Part shown: piece by piece, positions 57,880 through 64,000 of the stretch
Position numbering within the stretch: position 1 is the first letter of the stretch
How the letters are laid out: every line of letters starts with the position of its first letter
From: Sphingomonas kaistensis
Lineage (GTDB): Bacteria > Pseudomonadota > Alphaproteobacteria > Sphingomonadales > Sphingomonadaceae
Direction of reading: 5' to 3'
NCBI RefSeq assembly: GCF_036884275.1
Contig: NZ_CP145607.1
Coordinates: 620,001-684,000, forward strand
Length of the DNA stretch: 64,000 bases
Position numbers and translations under genes: made by a program
The notes under the pieces: model-generated
Database searches by the model: none
Told to the model about the DNA's origin: nothing
What the model saw: only the letters and a program-made list of their open reading frames with translations

Positions 57880-57925
57880 GGGTCACGCGGCGCCCTTATG
57901 CGGACGCTGCGTGACCCGGTCACGC
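57880..57925. repeat. Triple GGTCACGC inverted/direct repeat
   Basis: GGTCACGC occurs at 57881-57888 and 57918-57925, and its inverse GCGTGACC at 57910-57917. Arms of 13 bases (57880-57892 and 57905-57917) match at 12 positions. A second hairpin with 8-base arms around one central base would use the same middle copy. The two structures exclude each other. It begins 8 bases after the hydrolase stop; there is no T run. Confidence 0.65.
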
Positions 57926-58052
57926 CAGACGCCTCGGCCGCCCCGCAGCCGCAAAGCCGCCGCATCCCTGACCCTCCCACAACCGCGCATTCAGGCGCGA
58001 TGCGTGGTCACCGGCCTAATCCTTCTCCATCGCAGTTCGAAGGAGAAGAGCC

Positions 58053-58460
58053 ATGAACAAGCGTCTGATCATCGCCGCCGCCACCCTCGCCACCGGGCTT
58101 GCCGCCGCCACCCCGGCCGCGGCGCAGCAGTGGCGCTGGAACGAAGGCAATTGGCGGACCATCGGCACCACCCGCGTCGACGGCCGCGACACCGACACCG
58201 TGGCGCTCCCCGGCATCACCCGCCAGCGCGAGATCCGCGTCTGCGCGCTGAACGCCCCGCTGCGCCTGCGTGATTTCGACATCCGCTTCGCCAACGGCGC
58301 CCGCCAGGACGTCAACACCCGCGCCGTCCTCAACGCCGGCACCTGCACCCGAGCGGTCGACCTCAGCGGCAACCGCCGCGACGTGACCGCCGTGCGCCTC
58401 CGCTACGAGCCGGTCGCCCTCCGCGCCGCCCGCCCGGTGGTCCGCATCCAGGTCCGCTAA
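58053..58460 (+). CDS. Secreted DUF2541-like protein
   Basis: 135 residues with AGGAGA upstream. Signal peptide (LIIAAATLATGLAAATPAAA). The mature domain 'WRTIGTTRVDGRDTDTVALPGITRQREIRVCALNAPLRLRDFDI', followed by 'FANGARQDV' and 'VDLSGNRRDVTAVRLRYEP', has the strand pattern of DUF2541 (periplasmic beta-sandwich, function unknown). Two cysteines (CALN, GTCTRA) probably pair. It seems to be a single gene, because GC-rich repeats lie on both sides. Confidence 0.78.
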   Translation: MNKRLIIAAATLATGLAAATPAAAQQWRWNEGNWRTIGTTRVDGRDTDTVALPGITRQREIRVCALNAPLRLRDFDIRFANGARQDVNTRAVLNAGTCTRAVDLSGNRRDVTAVRLRYEPVALRAARPVVRIQVR

Positions 58461-58469
58461 GCGAAGCCA

Positions 58470-58509
58470 CCCTCTCCCCCCGCGGGAGAGGGTCGGCTCG
58501 GCGCAGCCG
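58470..58509 (+). terminator. Hairpin cluster after the DUF2541-like gene
   Basis: CCCTCTCCC / GGGAGAGGG form a 9-bp stem at 58470-58492, followed by a short CGGCT / AGCCG stem (58494-58509). It begins 10 bases after the stop codon. This sequence type is also a widespread alphaproteobacterial repeat. A T run is missing, so efficiency is uncertain. Confidence 0.5.
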
Positions 58510-58585
58510 AGCGGGAAGAGGGGGGCGAGCGGACAGCCGTGGCAGCCCCCGCATCCACTTCCCACCCCCGTGCGTTCCCTTGCCC

Positions 58586-59206
58586 ATGCTCGAAAACATT
58601 CCCCACTGGCTCGGCGCAGCCCTCTCCGGCCTCCGCGCCGGCCACGACAAGCTGACCCTCTCGCGGCTCGACCTCACCGGCGCCGAGACGCTTCATCTCT
58701 CCAGCCCCGCCTTCGCCCCCGGCGGTCGCCTTCCCCCGCGCTTCACTGCCGATGGCGAAGGCATCTCTCCGCCATTGGTCTGGGGCGAGCTTCCGCCCGG
58801 CACCGACAGCCTCGCGCTGATCGTCGAAGACCCCGACGCCCCCGCCCCGCGCCCGCTGGTCCACGCCATCGTCGTCGACATCGCGCCTGCGCTCGGGAGC
58901 CTGGCCGAAGGCGCGATCCGGCCCGACGGCGACGGCGCCGACGGCAAGGACGTCGGCACCAACTCCTATTTCGCCCAAGGCTGGCTCGCCCCCGATCCCC
59001 CGACCGGCCACGGCAGCCACGACTATGTGTTTCAATTGCTCGCGCTCAGCGCCGGCGACAGCGGCGATCCCAGCCCCGGCCGAGGCGATTTCCTCGAGCG
59101 GGTCGAGGGCCGCATCCTTGGCGCGGGGGTGTTGATCGGGACCTATTCGCGGGAAGAGGAAGCGCCGGTGGGTTCGGTTGGGGGTGCGGCGTCAATAACA
59201 GCCTGA
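58586..59206 (+). CDS. YbhB/YbcL family protein (PEBP / Raf-kinase-inhibitor-like)
   Basis: 206 residues from ATG 58586. The PEBP fold is clear: 'DGEGISPPLVWGELPPGTDSLALIVEDPDAP' and 'PLVHAIVVDIAP' form the ligand-binding pocket, and 'GHGSHDYVFQLLAL' is the third conserved part. The N-terminal 45 residues (MLENIPHWLGAALSGLRAGHDKL) are an extension present in a subset of family members. The function of bacterial homologs is not known. The gene ends where a stretch of lower G+C begins. Confidence 0.87.
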   Translation: MLENIPHWLGAALSGLRAGHDKLTLSRLDLTGAETLHLSSPAFAPGGRLPPRFTADGEGISPPLVWGELPPGTDSLALIVEDPDAPAPRPLVHAIVVDIAPALGSLAEGAIRPDGDGADGKDVGTNSYFAQGWLAPDPPTGHGSHDYVFQLLALSAGDSGDPSPGRGDFLERVEGRILGAGVLIGTYSREEEAPVGSVGGAASITA

Positions 59207-59271
59207 TTATTTCGGAAGGTATCTCGGAAGATCTGACATCATAGGAGTGCATTTAATAGTGGCATTGCACG

Positions 59272-59706
59272 TCAGAAGGGCACGTCATCATCTAAATCGT
59301 CAAAGGGCCTCGGGGGCTGAACACGCCTCGAAGCAGGTGAAGCGTCGAGCTCGTGTAGCATGCTATTGATCACTTCCTCCGAACCAACGGCTCTTCGGTA
59401 AGCCATAGTCCGTAAGTCTCGTATGAAATCCCACCAATCTTTTTGCCCCGTTGAGGGCTTCGTTCCGATTCCAAGCGTGCCACCATATATCGAATCGACT
59501 GTTTGCTTGAATCCATTGAGTATTTTCACAAAAAAGTATTTGTCACCATCTACATCCACTTCAGAGCATATCTGGATGTAGCCTTGGCCAATGCTTGCCT
59601 CACAAGCGTCGAGGTCATCATCGAATCTCCATTCAACTTCCCCGTTGGCCGTTTTCTTATAAACTGCTTCGCAAAGCGCGCGTAGTGGCGCGGCGGGATC
59701 AGTCAT
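59272..59706 (-). CDS. Unknown protein ending in an SSB-like C-terminal tip
   Basis: 144 residues. AGGAA lies 8 bases before the ATG, within the upstream gene, whose stop it overlaps by 4 bases (ATGA). The N-terminal half is beta-rich ('VEWRFDDDLDACEAS', 'YIQICSEVDVDGDKYFFVKILN'); residues about 90-118 are helical (DWWDFIRDLRTMAYRRAVG). A proline/serine linker leads to the last residues 'PFDDLDDDVPF'. This is almost the same as the acidic tip of bacterial SSB (DDDIPF), by which SSB recruits repair and replication enzymes. No OB fold is present, so it is not SSB. Function is unknown; a DNA-linked or anti-phage role is inferred. Confidence 0.7.
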   Translation of the reverse strand: MTDPAAPLRALCEAVYKKTANGEVEWRFDDDLDACEASIGQGYIQICSEVDVDGDKYFFVKILNGFKQTVDSIYGGTLGIGTKPSTGQKDWWDFIRDLRTMAYRRAVGSEEVINSMLHELDASPASRRVQPPRPFDDLDDDVPF

Positions 59707-60239
59707 TTTTGTAATTCCTGCCTTAGAGCAAAACCAATCTTCGTGGTTATGTCCGTGTAGTTCCTAAGCGCCTCATCTTGCCCTCGAGGTGGAAGTGCAT
59801 CGGCATTGGTCGAGACGCGCTTTCGAAGCCCTTCGCAGATTTTAGCCATCTCCGAAGTATGACGCTTCATGACCTCCCGATCTTCTGAAGAAATCGCCTC
59901 TCCAGCATGAGATATACGGAGAAACATTTCAATCAGCTGCTCGTAAAGCGGTATTAGATCCTTTGCGCTTCTGGCGATTAACACGGTCCGAATCGAAGAA
60001 ATAGTTTTGCGAGCTCCCGCAATCTCTTGAAGTGTATCAAAAGACGAAACTTTCAACTGCACCTTTTGAATTGCAGCTCGAGTTGCTTCAGCTTCGCTTT
60101 TGAGGCCGCGCAATTGTTCAAGCGCGATACGCAGGCCCCATAACGTAAGGAAGAATCCAATCAGCCCTAGCGTGAAGCCGACGAGATTGAGAAGCACAGC
60201 GTTCTGAGGCACTATGAAGTATTCCGTCAAACGCTGCAT
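59703..60239 (-). CDS. Membrane-anchored coiled-coil protein of unknown function
   Basis: 178 residues, first gene of the two-gene low-G+C operon. Residues about 15-38 form a transmembrane segment (LLNLVGFTLGLIGFFLTLWGL). Then comes a helix with heptad spacing ('LEQLRGLKSEAEATRAAIQKVQLKV', about 41-65) and more helices to the end, all likely cytoplasmic. There is no enzymatic motif. The ribosome site is weak. Codon use is AT-richer than that of the neighbours. A membrane-tethered helical protein coupled to a small soluble partner is a layout known from several defence and toxin systems, but I recognise no named family. Confidence 0.65.
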   Translation of the reverse strand: MQRLTEYFIVPQNAVLLNLVGFTLGLIGFFLTLWGLRIALEQLRGLKSEAEATRAAIQKVQLKVSSFDTLQEIAGARKTISSIRTVLIARSAKDLIPLYEQLIEMFLRISHAGEAISSEDREVMKRHTSEMAKICEGLRKRVSTNADALPPRGQDEALRNYTDITTKIGFALRQELQK

Positions 60240-60355
60240 CAGTCAGCGCTCGACCTGTCTCTGGACCGCTCTAACGGAAGCTCAATATGGCGACAGTCGG
60301 CTATCACGGTGAGTAATCTTTCGAGGAAACTCGACATCGTCAACCGGCTTAGTTC

Positions 60356-60958
60356 TCACAAATTGCTTGTTCCCGACGAATGCGGTGGCGATCCAATTAG
60401 TTCGAGGACCGTCTTCACCGCCACCGCCCGCTTCTCCACCCCCCGCACCTGATGCAGCCTGTACAGCACCGAATACCGCTCCCCGCCCCTCAGCGCCTCG
60501 AACTCCGCCTTGGCTACCGGGTCCGCCTCCAGCGCCGCGGCCAAATCCGCCGGCACTTCCATCCGGCTCGCCGGCGGATAAGCCGCCGCCCAGCGCCCAT
60601 CCGCCTTCGCCGCCTCGATCTGCCTGAGCCCACCCGGCCGCACCCGCCCCTCGTTCAGCAGCACCTCGGCCCGCTCGACATTGATCAACGACCATTTCGA
60701 CCGCGCCCGGCGCGGGGTGTAGCGCAGCAGGAAGAAGCGCTCGTCGAACCGGTTCTTCAGCCCGTCGATCCAGCCGAAGCACAGCCCGGCGTCGATCGCT
60801 TCCTGCACGCTGACCGACCGCTCCCCGCTGCCCTTCTTGGCGAACTGGAGCCAGAGGCCCGGATGCTCCGCCGGCTGCGCTTCAAGCCACCGCTCCAGCG
60901 CTGCCGCATCCTCGAACAACAGGATCGGCAACCCGCCGCGTGTCACCTCCCCGCCCAT
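60356..60958 (-). CDS. YdeI/OmpD-associated family protein
   Basis: 200 residues from ATG 60958. Signatures: 'ALERWLEAQPAEHPGLWLQFAKKGSG', 'AIDAGLCFGWIDGLKNRFDERFFLLRYTPRRARSKWSLIN' and the second half 'VPADLAAALEADPVAKAEFEAL'. The family is a small cytoplasmic protein linked with resistance to polymyxin and other stresses in enterobacteria; its mechanism is unknown. The last 12-13 codons (GSPPHSSGTSNL) lie in the low-G+C segment and do not look like the usual end, so the C-terminus may have been replaced at an insertion boundary. Confidence 0.85.
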   Translation of the reverse strand: MGGEVTRGGLPILLFEDAAALERWLEAQPAEHPGLWLQFAKKGSGERSVSVQEAIDAGLCFGWIDGLKNRFDERFFLLRYTPRRARSKWSLINVERAEVLLNEGRVRPGGLRQIEAAKADGRWAAAYPPASRMEVPADLAAALEADPVAKAEFEALRGGERYSVLYRLHQVRGVEKRAVAVKTVLELIGSPPHSSGTSNL

Positions 60959-60972
60959 CGCAGCGCCCTCCC

Positions 60973-61476
60973 TCACCCGGCCAGCTTGCTCGCCAAGATC
61001 CACACCCACACCGCCGCCGTCAGCGCGCCGCCGACGAAGGTCAGGATCACCGCGCGCCGCAGCAGCCCGGTCTGGACGTCGATCGAGCGGACGAAGGCGG
61101 CCAGCAGGCGGGTGCGCAGGGCGTCGGGCGTGCAGTCCGCCGCGCCCTCGACGTCGAACTCCTCGCCGAGCAGCAGCCCGCGCAGGACGGTGCCGCAGGC
61201 CAGCACGAACGGCACGATCCCGATCAGGCTGGCGATCGTCGCCGCCGGATGGCTCACCACATCGAGGCTGAGCGGCGCGCCGGGCGAGGCGGACACCGGA
61301 TGCGTGCCGATGGTGATCAGCAGCGCGTTGAACGCCAGCATCGCGCCCATCCGCACCGACAGGTCGAGATCGCGGTTTTCCAGATATTCGAGGTCGGCGA
61401 TGAACCCGCTGTCGGGCGTCCCGCCGTGGATTTGCTGAAAGGCGCGAAGGCGGTGGCGGAACGAACGCTTGGTCAT
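60973..61476 (-). CDS. Inner-membrane protein of unknown function
   Basis: 167 residues from ATG 61476 (a TTG nine bases upstream is possible). A basic start (MTKRSFRHRLRAFQQIHGG), an acidic stretch ('DLEYLENRDLDLSVRMG'), then about three hydrophobic segments: around 45-60 (AMLAFNALLITIG), 78-100 (ATIASLIGIVPFVLACGTVL) and 140-165 (VILTFVGGALTAAVWVWIL). I do not recognise the family. It ends 14 bases before the YdeI-like gene on the same strand and may be co-transcribed with it. Confidence 0.72.
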   Translation of the reverse strand: MTKRSFRHRLRAFQQIHGGTPDSGFIADLEYLENRDLDLSVRMGAMLAFNALLITIGTHPVSASPGAPLSLDVVSHPAATIASLIGIVPFVLACGTVLRGLLLGEEFDVEGAADCTPDALRTRLLAAFVRSIDVQTGLLRRAVILTFVGGALTAAVWVWILASKLAG

Positions 61477-61554
61477 GCGGGGCAAAAAGCCATCGCTTCG
61501 CCCCGCCTGTCCAGCCCCTTCCGACCCGCCTGAAGTCTCGTCAAGCCGGGCGCC

Positions 61555-61836
61555 TCACCGCACCTCGACGCCCTTCCAGAACGCGACCCGGTCCTTGATT
61601 TCCTTCGCCGCGTCCTTGGGCTCGGGATAATACCAGACCGCGTCGCGGTTCTCGGCGCCGTTGGCTTCGATCGAATAGTAGGATGCCGTGCCTTTCCAAG
61701 GGCAGACGCTGGTCGTGGTGCTGACCTGCAGCACGCCGGGCGTCACCGCGGCGATCGGGAAATAGGCATTGCCCTCGACGGTGACGATATCGTCACTGCG
61801 CGCGATCAGCGTGTCGTTCCACCAGGCTTCGGCCAT
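61555..61836 (-). CDS. DUF427 domain protein
   Basis: 93 residues from ATG 61836. It is nearly all DUF427: 'WWNDTLIARSDDIVTVEGNAYFP', 'TSVCPWKGTASYYSIEANG' and 'AVWYYPEPKDAAKEIKDRVAFW'. The 'CPWKG' block is the family hallmark. Small cytoplasmic beta-rich proteins of this kind have no settled function. A longer in-frame start upstream (61866) lacks support from the family. It is 78 bases from the membrane-protein gene downstream. Confidence 0.88.
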   Translation of the reverse strand: MAEAWWNDTLIARSDDIVTVEGNAYFPIAAVTPGVLQVSTTTSVCPWKGTASYYSIEANGAENRDAVWYYPEPKDAAKEIKDRVAFWKGVEVR

Positions 61837-61885
61837 GATATTCTCTTTCTCTTCTGGGCAAGCCACCGGCTCACCGGGGCTGTTG

Positions 61886-62200
61886 TCAGTCGAAGATCTG
61901 CTCGAGGAAGCTCTTCTTCCGCTTGTAGCCTTTGTGCCCGTAACGCGGGTCGTGGCCGTAAGGCTGCTGCGGCGGATAGCCAGGCTGCGTCCACGGACCG
62001 CCCTGCGGCGACATCGGCGGCGGCGGGGTCTGCGGGGCCTGGGGAACCTGGGTCGGCGCGTCGGCTTCGACCGATTTGGCGATGATCTTGTCGAGCTCGC
62101 CCCGGTCCAGCCACACGCCGCGGCATTCGGGGCAATAATCGATCTCGATTCCGGATCGCTCGCTCATCTGCAAGGTGTTTCCGTCGACGGGGCATTTCAT
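61886..62200 (-). CDS. Zinc-ribbon (zf-TFIIB family) protein
   Basis: 104 residues. ATG 62200 is the start because AAGGAGG lies 8 bases upstream; the ATG at 62206 is only 2 bases from it. The zinc ribbon 'MKCPVDGNTLQ...IDYCPECRGVWLDRGELDKII' has two CxxC-like knuckles (CPVD with a missing second Cys, and CPEC). A Pro/Gln/Tyr/Gly-rich flexible stretch and a basic end (YKRKKSFLEQIFD) follow. Family function is unknown; RNA or protein binding is likely. The tail 'SFLEQIFD' is conserved in sphingomonad relatives as far as I recall. Confidence 0.85.
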   Translation of the reverse strand: MKCPVDGNTLQMSERSGIEIDYCPECRGVWLDRGELDKIIAKSVEADAPTQVPQAPQTPPPPMSPQGGPWTQPGYPPQQPYGHDPRYGHKGYKRKKSFLEQIFD

Positions 62201-62321
62201 GGCCATTTCCTCCTTAGCGCCTAGGGCCAAGGTAGGAGGGCGGCGGGGTCACACAAGGCGGCCGGCGCAGCGCTGCCGGCCCGTCTTTCCTAATAGGATT
62301 TGGCCTGCTCTATCCTCAACG

Positions 62322-62582
62322 ATGCGCGACACGCCTGCCCCTTCCCGCCCCGGCTGGACGCCCGAACGCCAGCTCGTCTTTCTCCATTGGCTCGAACGCA
62401 CCCGCTCGGCGAGCGCGGCGGCGGCGCATGCCGAGCTCAGCCGCGAAAGCGCGCATCGCCTCCGCGCGCGTGATCCGGGCGGGCTGTTCGCGCTGATGTG
62501 GGCCGACATCATGGCTCGCCCGTTCCGGATCGATTACGGCCACCGCCGCCCGCTGGGTCACAGGGTGAGACCTTTTGTGTGA
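62322..62582 (+). CDS. Small helix-turn-helix-like protein
   Basis: 86 residues from ATG 62322 (MRDTPAPSRPGWTPERQLVFLHWLERTRSASAAAAHAEL). The middle part 'TRSASAAAAHAELSRESAHRLRARDPGGLFALMW' reads like a single helix-turn-helix of the kind found in small sphingomonad proteins that act with terminase-like or regulatory DNA binding. The C-terminal 25 residues are basic (FRIDYGHRRPLGHRVRPF). There is no strong ribosome site: upstream are only the weak AGGATT and 'cctcaacg'. DNA binding is inferred. Confidence 0.6.
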   Translation: MRDTPAPSRPGWTPERQLVFLHWLERTRSASAAAAHAELSRESAHRLRARDPGGLFALMWADIMARPFRIDYGHRRPLGHRVRPFV

Positions 62583-62672
62583 CCCTGACGCGGCGCTGTT
62601 TCCCTCGTGCGGTGGCCGGGTCACGGGTCACGGCGAATGGGCCGCCCTATGTGACCTTGGTGATCCTGGAGC

Positions 62673-63017
62673 TTAGCCGCGCATCCTCGCGCCCAGCGCC
62701 TGCCCCCGCCGCGCCAGGTCCGCGACATCGCGGGGGTCGAGCTCGGCGGCAAAGGCGAGGCCCGCCAGCCGCCCGTCGCGCCAGCGCACCATTCCCTGCG
62801 CGCCCGCTCCGCCCCAGTTCAGCGTGACCACCGCGCCCGCTACGACCAACGCCTGCCCGCAATCGATCTTGGCCCCGCCCGCCGACAGGTCGACGATCTG
62901 CACCGGATACCGCCGCCCGCCGAGAATCAGAAAGGCCGGCAGCGCGACGCTGACCCGCGGATGCTGCCGTTGGTCGACGAAGCGGTCGGGCTCGGCGGAG
63001 GCGGGGAGGGCGGTCAT
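62673..63017 (-). CDS. PilZ domain protein
   Basis: 114 residues. The c-di-GMP binding residues are present: the RxxxR motif in 'RQHPRVSV' (about 17-24) and 'DLSAGGAKI' (about 43-51), followed by the small beta barrel up to 'GLAFAAELD'. A single PilZ domain, cytoplasmic, likely a c-di-GMP receptor affecting motility, polysaccharide or transcription. No partner domain and no telling neighbour exist, so the output is unknown. Confidence 0.88.
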   Translation of the reverse strand: MTALPASAEPDRFVDQRQHPRVSVALPAFLILGGRRYPVQIVDLSAGGAKIDCGQALVVAGAVVTLNWGGAGAQGMVRWRDGRLAGLAFAAELDPRDVADLARRGQALGARMRG

Positions 63018-63101
63018 CGGCGGTCCATGGCGAAAGCCGCTGTATCGCGCTGCTGCCTTCCAAGAGGTAAAGGACCGCCCCCGCTTCGGAGCGTTCGGGG
63101 C

Positions 63102-63626
63102 TTATTTGCGGCGCAGCGCCTGCACCGCCGCCAGCGTCTTGGCGACATGGTCCTTCCAGCTGAGGTCGGAATGGACGAACACCACCTGCCCGTCGCGACC
63201 GATGACATAGGAGGTGCGGTTGCTCATCGGGCGCGATGGCAGGGTCACGTCATAGGCCTTGATGAGGTCGGCGCTGGCGGTCGCGACCGGGAATTGCCCG
63301 CGGCAGGCTTCGACGCTGAATTTCTTGAGCGTGTCCATCCCGTCGGCGCTGAGGCCCACGACCCGCGCCCCGGCCTTGCGGAACGCCGGCACCGCATCGC
63401 TGAACGCCTTGGCTTCGAGCGTGCAGCCTTCGGTGAACGCCTTGGGATAGAAATACAGCACCACCGGTCCATGCTTCAGCTGGTCCTTGAGGTGCAGCGT
63501 GAACGGCTTGCCGTTGAGCGCGCCCATGGTGGTGAAGTCGGGCGCCTTGGCCCCGACCGGCAGCGCGGCGTGAAGCGGGGCGGCGGCGGCGAGCGCCAGC
63601 AGGGCGGCAAGGGCGAAGCGGCGCAT
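63102..63626 (-). CDS. Periplasmic peroxiredoxin (AhpC/TSA, BCP-like)
   Basis: 174 residues with a signal peptide (MRRFALAALLALAAAAPLHA), so periplasmic, which is unusual for BCP-type enzymes. Thioredoxin fold: 'VGAKAPDFTTMGALNGKPFTLHL', then 'VVLYFYPKAFTEGCTLEAKAFSD'. In this motif the usual PxxxTPGCTxEA is nearly kept, with AFTEGC instead of TPGC, and the peroxidatic cysteine is present. A second cysteine (VEACRGQF) could resolve it. It would reduce H2O2 or lipid peroxides. The reductant in the periplasm is unknown. Confidence 0.87.
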   Translation of the reverse strand: MRRFALAALLALAAAAPLHAALPVGAKAPDFTTMGALNGKPFTLHLKDQLKHGPVVLYFYPKAFTEGCTLEAKAFSDAVPAFRKAGARVVGLSADGMDTLKKFSVEACRGQFPVATASADLIKAYDVTLPSRPMSNRTSYVIGRDGQVVFVHSDLSWKDHVAKTLAAVQALRRK

Positions 63627-63668
63627 CGGCAGGTTCCTTCGGGGGTGCGGTGGTGGTCGGCCCGAAGC

Positions 63669-64000
63669 CTAGGCCGCCCCGCGCGGCCCGTCCATGCCGC
63701 TGCCATCCGGGAACAGCACCTTGCCGGGAAAGCGCGGCACGAGCGTGCGGAAGAAGTCGAAGGCGGGCGCGAGATCGGCTTCGGGATCGCCGGTCGGCAT
63801 GATCGGCGCCCCGAAGATCGCGACCTTGCGGATGTAGTCGGGCCCGCCCGGGACGATCGGCACCCCGGCGGCCAGCGCGATGCGGTAAAAGCCCATGCGC
63901 CAGTCAGTGGTCGGCTCACGCGTTCCTTCGGGCGCGATCACCAGCAGCATCCGCTCGGCCTCGATCAATCGCCTCGACACTTGCGACACGAGGTCGTTGC
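63669..64000 (-). CDS. 1-acylglycerol-3-phosphate acyltransferase family protein, 5' part outside window
   Basis: The frame is open to the window edge; 110 residues are visible. The PlsC-type motif III 'VIAPEGTREPTTDWRMGFYRIALAAGVPIVPGG' is clear, including the EGTR that binds the phosphate. The catalytic HX4D motif must lie beyond the edge. 'RKVAIFGAPIMPTGDPEADLAPAFDFF' fits the short acyltransferases that resemble the N-acyl or lyso-lipid group. A GTG at 63989 is in frame but would cut the domain, so the true start is upstream. Confidence 0.8.
   Translation of the reverse strand, partial: NDLVSQVSRRLIEAERMLLVIAPEGTREPTTDWRMGFYRIALAAGVPIVPGGPDYIRKVAIFGAPIMPTGDPEADLAPAFDFFRTLVPRFPGKVLFPDGSGMDGPRGAA

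Larger units (their letters stand above)
59207..60390. other. Low-G+C island holding two unknown genes
   Basis: Base composition drops sharply right after the YbhB-family gene and recovers within the 3' end of the YdeI-like gene. For example, 59521-59580 has 21 G+C of 60, against roughly two thirds in flanking genes. It holds one coupled two-gene operon and about 65 and 115 non-coding bases at its ends. No integrase, IS or clear flanking repeat was found. It is probably horizontally acquired. Confidence 0.65.

Noticed and set aside
59707..60240. Idea that the low-G+C pair is a toxin-antitoxin module
   Set aside because: No RNase, kinase, acetyltransferase or known antitoxin fold can be seen; the label would go beyond the evidence.

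Overview
The window is a G+C-rich, gene-dense piece of an alphaproteobacterial chromosome, most likely from the Sphingomonadaceae (Sphingomonas/Sphingomicrobium type). The clues are a PEPxxWA-CTERM protein, a UrcA-family protein, TonB C-terminal-domain proteins, a large TonB-dependent receptor, a bifunctional Rsh next to rpoZ, a suf (not isc) operon, and ThiC behind a TPP riboswitch. No rRNA, tRNA, transposase, integrase or CRISPR array was seen. No stretch of more than about 225 bases lacks a gene. Most genes look like core housekeeping functions, and several convergent neighbours overlap at their stop codons.

Layout. 0-10 kb: two tandem secreted TonB_C-domain paralogs, a DUF1489 gene with a probable leaderless start, mgtE, a cyclophilin, an SDR, a CDC48/p97-type double AAA ATPase, an MFS carrier, a PmtA-like methyltransferase and a phospholipase-D-family gene. 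10-22 kb: rpoZ and rsh (ppGpp metabolism) split by an opposite-strand HxlR regulator, then maeB, mutS, a TPR/aspartyl-hydroxylase-like protein and glnD (nitrogen signalling). 22-29 kb: a TonB-dependent receptor with a terminator, infC behind a tiny overlapping leader frame, a small membrane protein, thrS, and a secreted peptide fused in frame to a GNAT acetyltransferase.

29-35 kb holds a complete, translationally coupled suf operon (regulator-sufB-C-D-S-T-A) for iron-sulfur cluster assembly. Its regulator is preceded by a 35-bp dyad that covers a good promoter. 35-47 kb: a DUF885 lipoprotein, pyrD, gamma-glutamyltransferase, a TauE/TIGR02186 pair, a HerA-type ATPase, a UrcA protein beside an unusual Lrp/AsnC-effector-LytTR fusion regulator, a PEP-CTERM protein and an M23 endopeptidase. 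47-58 kb: a SUV3-like helicase with an S4 protein and 7Fe ferredoxin, a MipA porin-like protein, a methionine-repeat lipoprotein, cysD-cysNC (sulfate activation) divergent from riboswitch-controlled thiC, an esterase lipoprotein and a DUF2541-like protein.

59.2-60.4 kb is the only clearly foreign-looking segment. It has markedly lower G+C and two coupled genes of unknown function: a membrane coiled-coil protein, and a soluble protein that ends in a near-perfect copy of the SSB C-terminal tip. This is the best candidate in the window for an undescribed system. The last part holds small conserved genes (YdeI-like, DUF427, zinc-ribbon, PilZ, periplasmic peroxiredoxin) and the end of an acyltransferase cut by the window edge.
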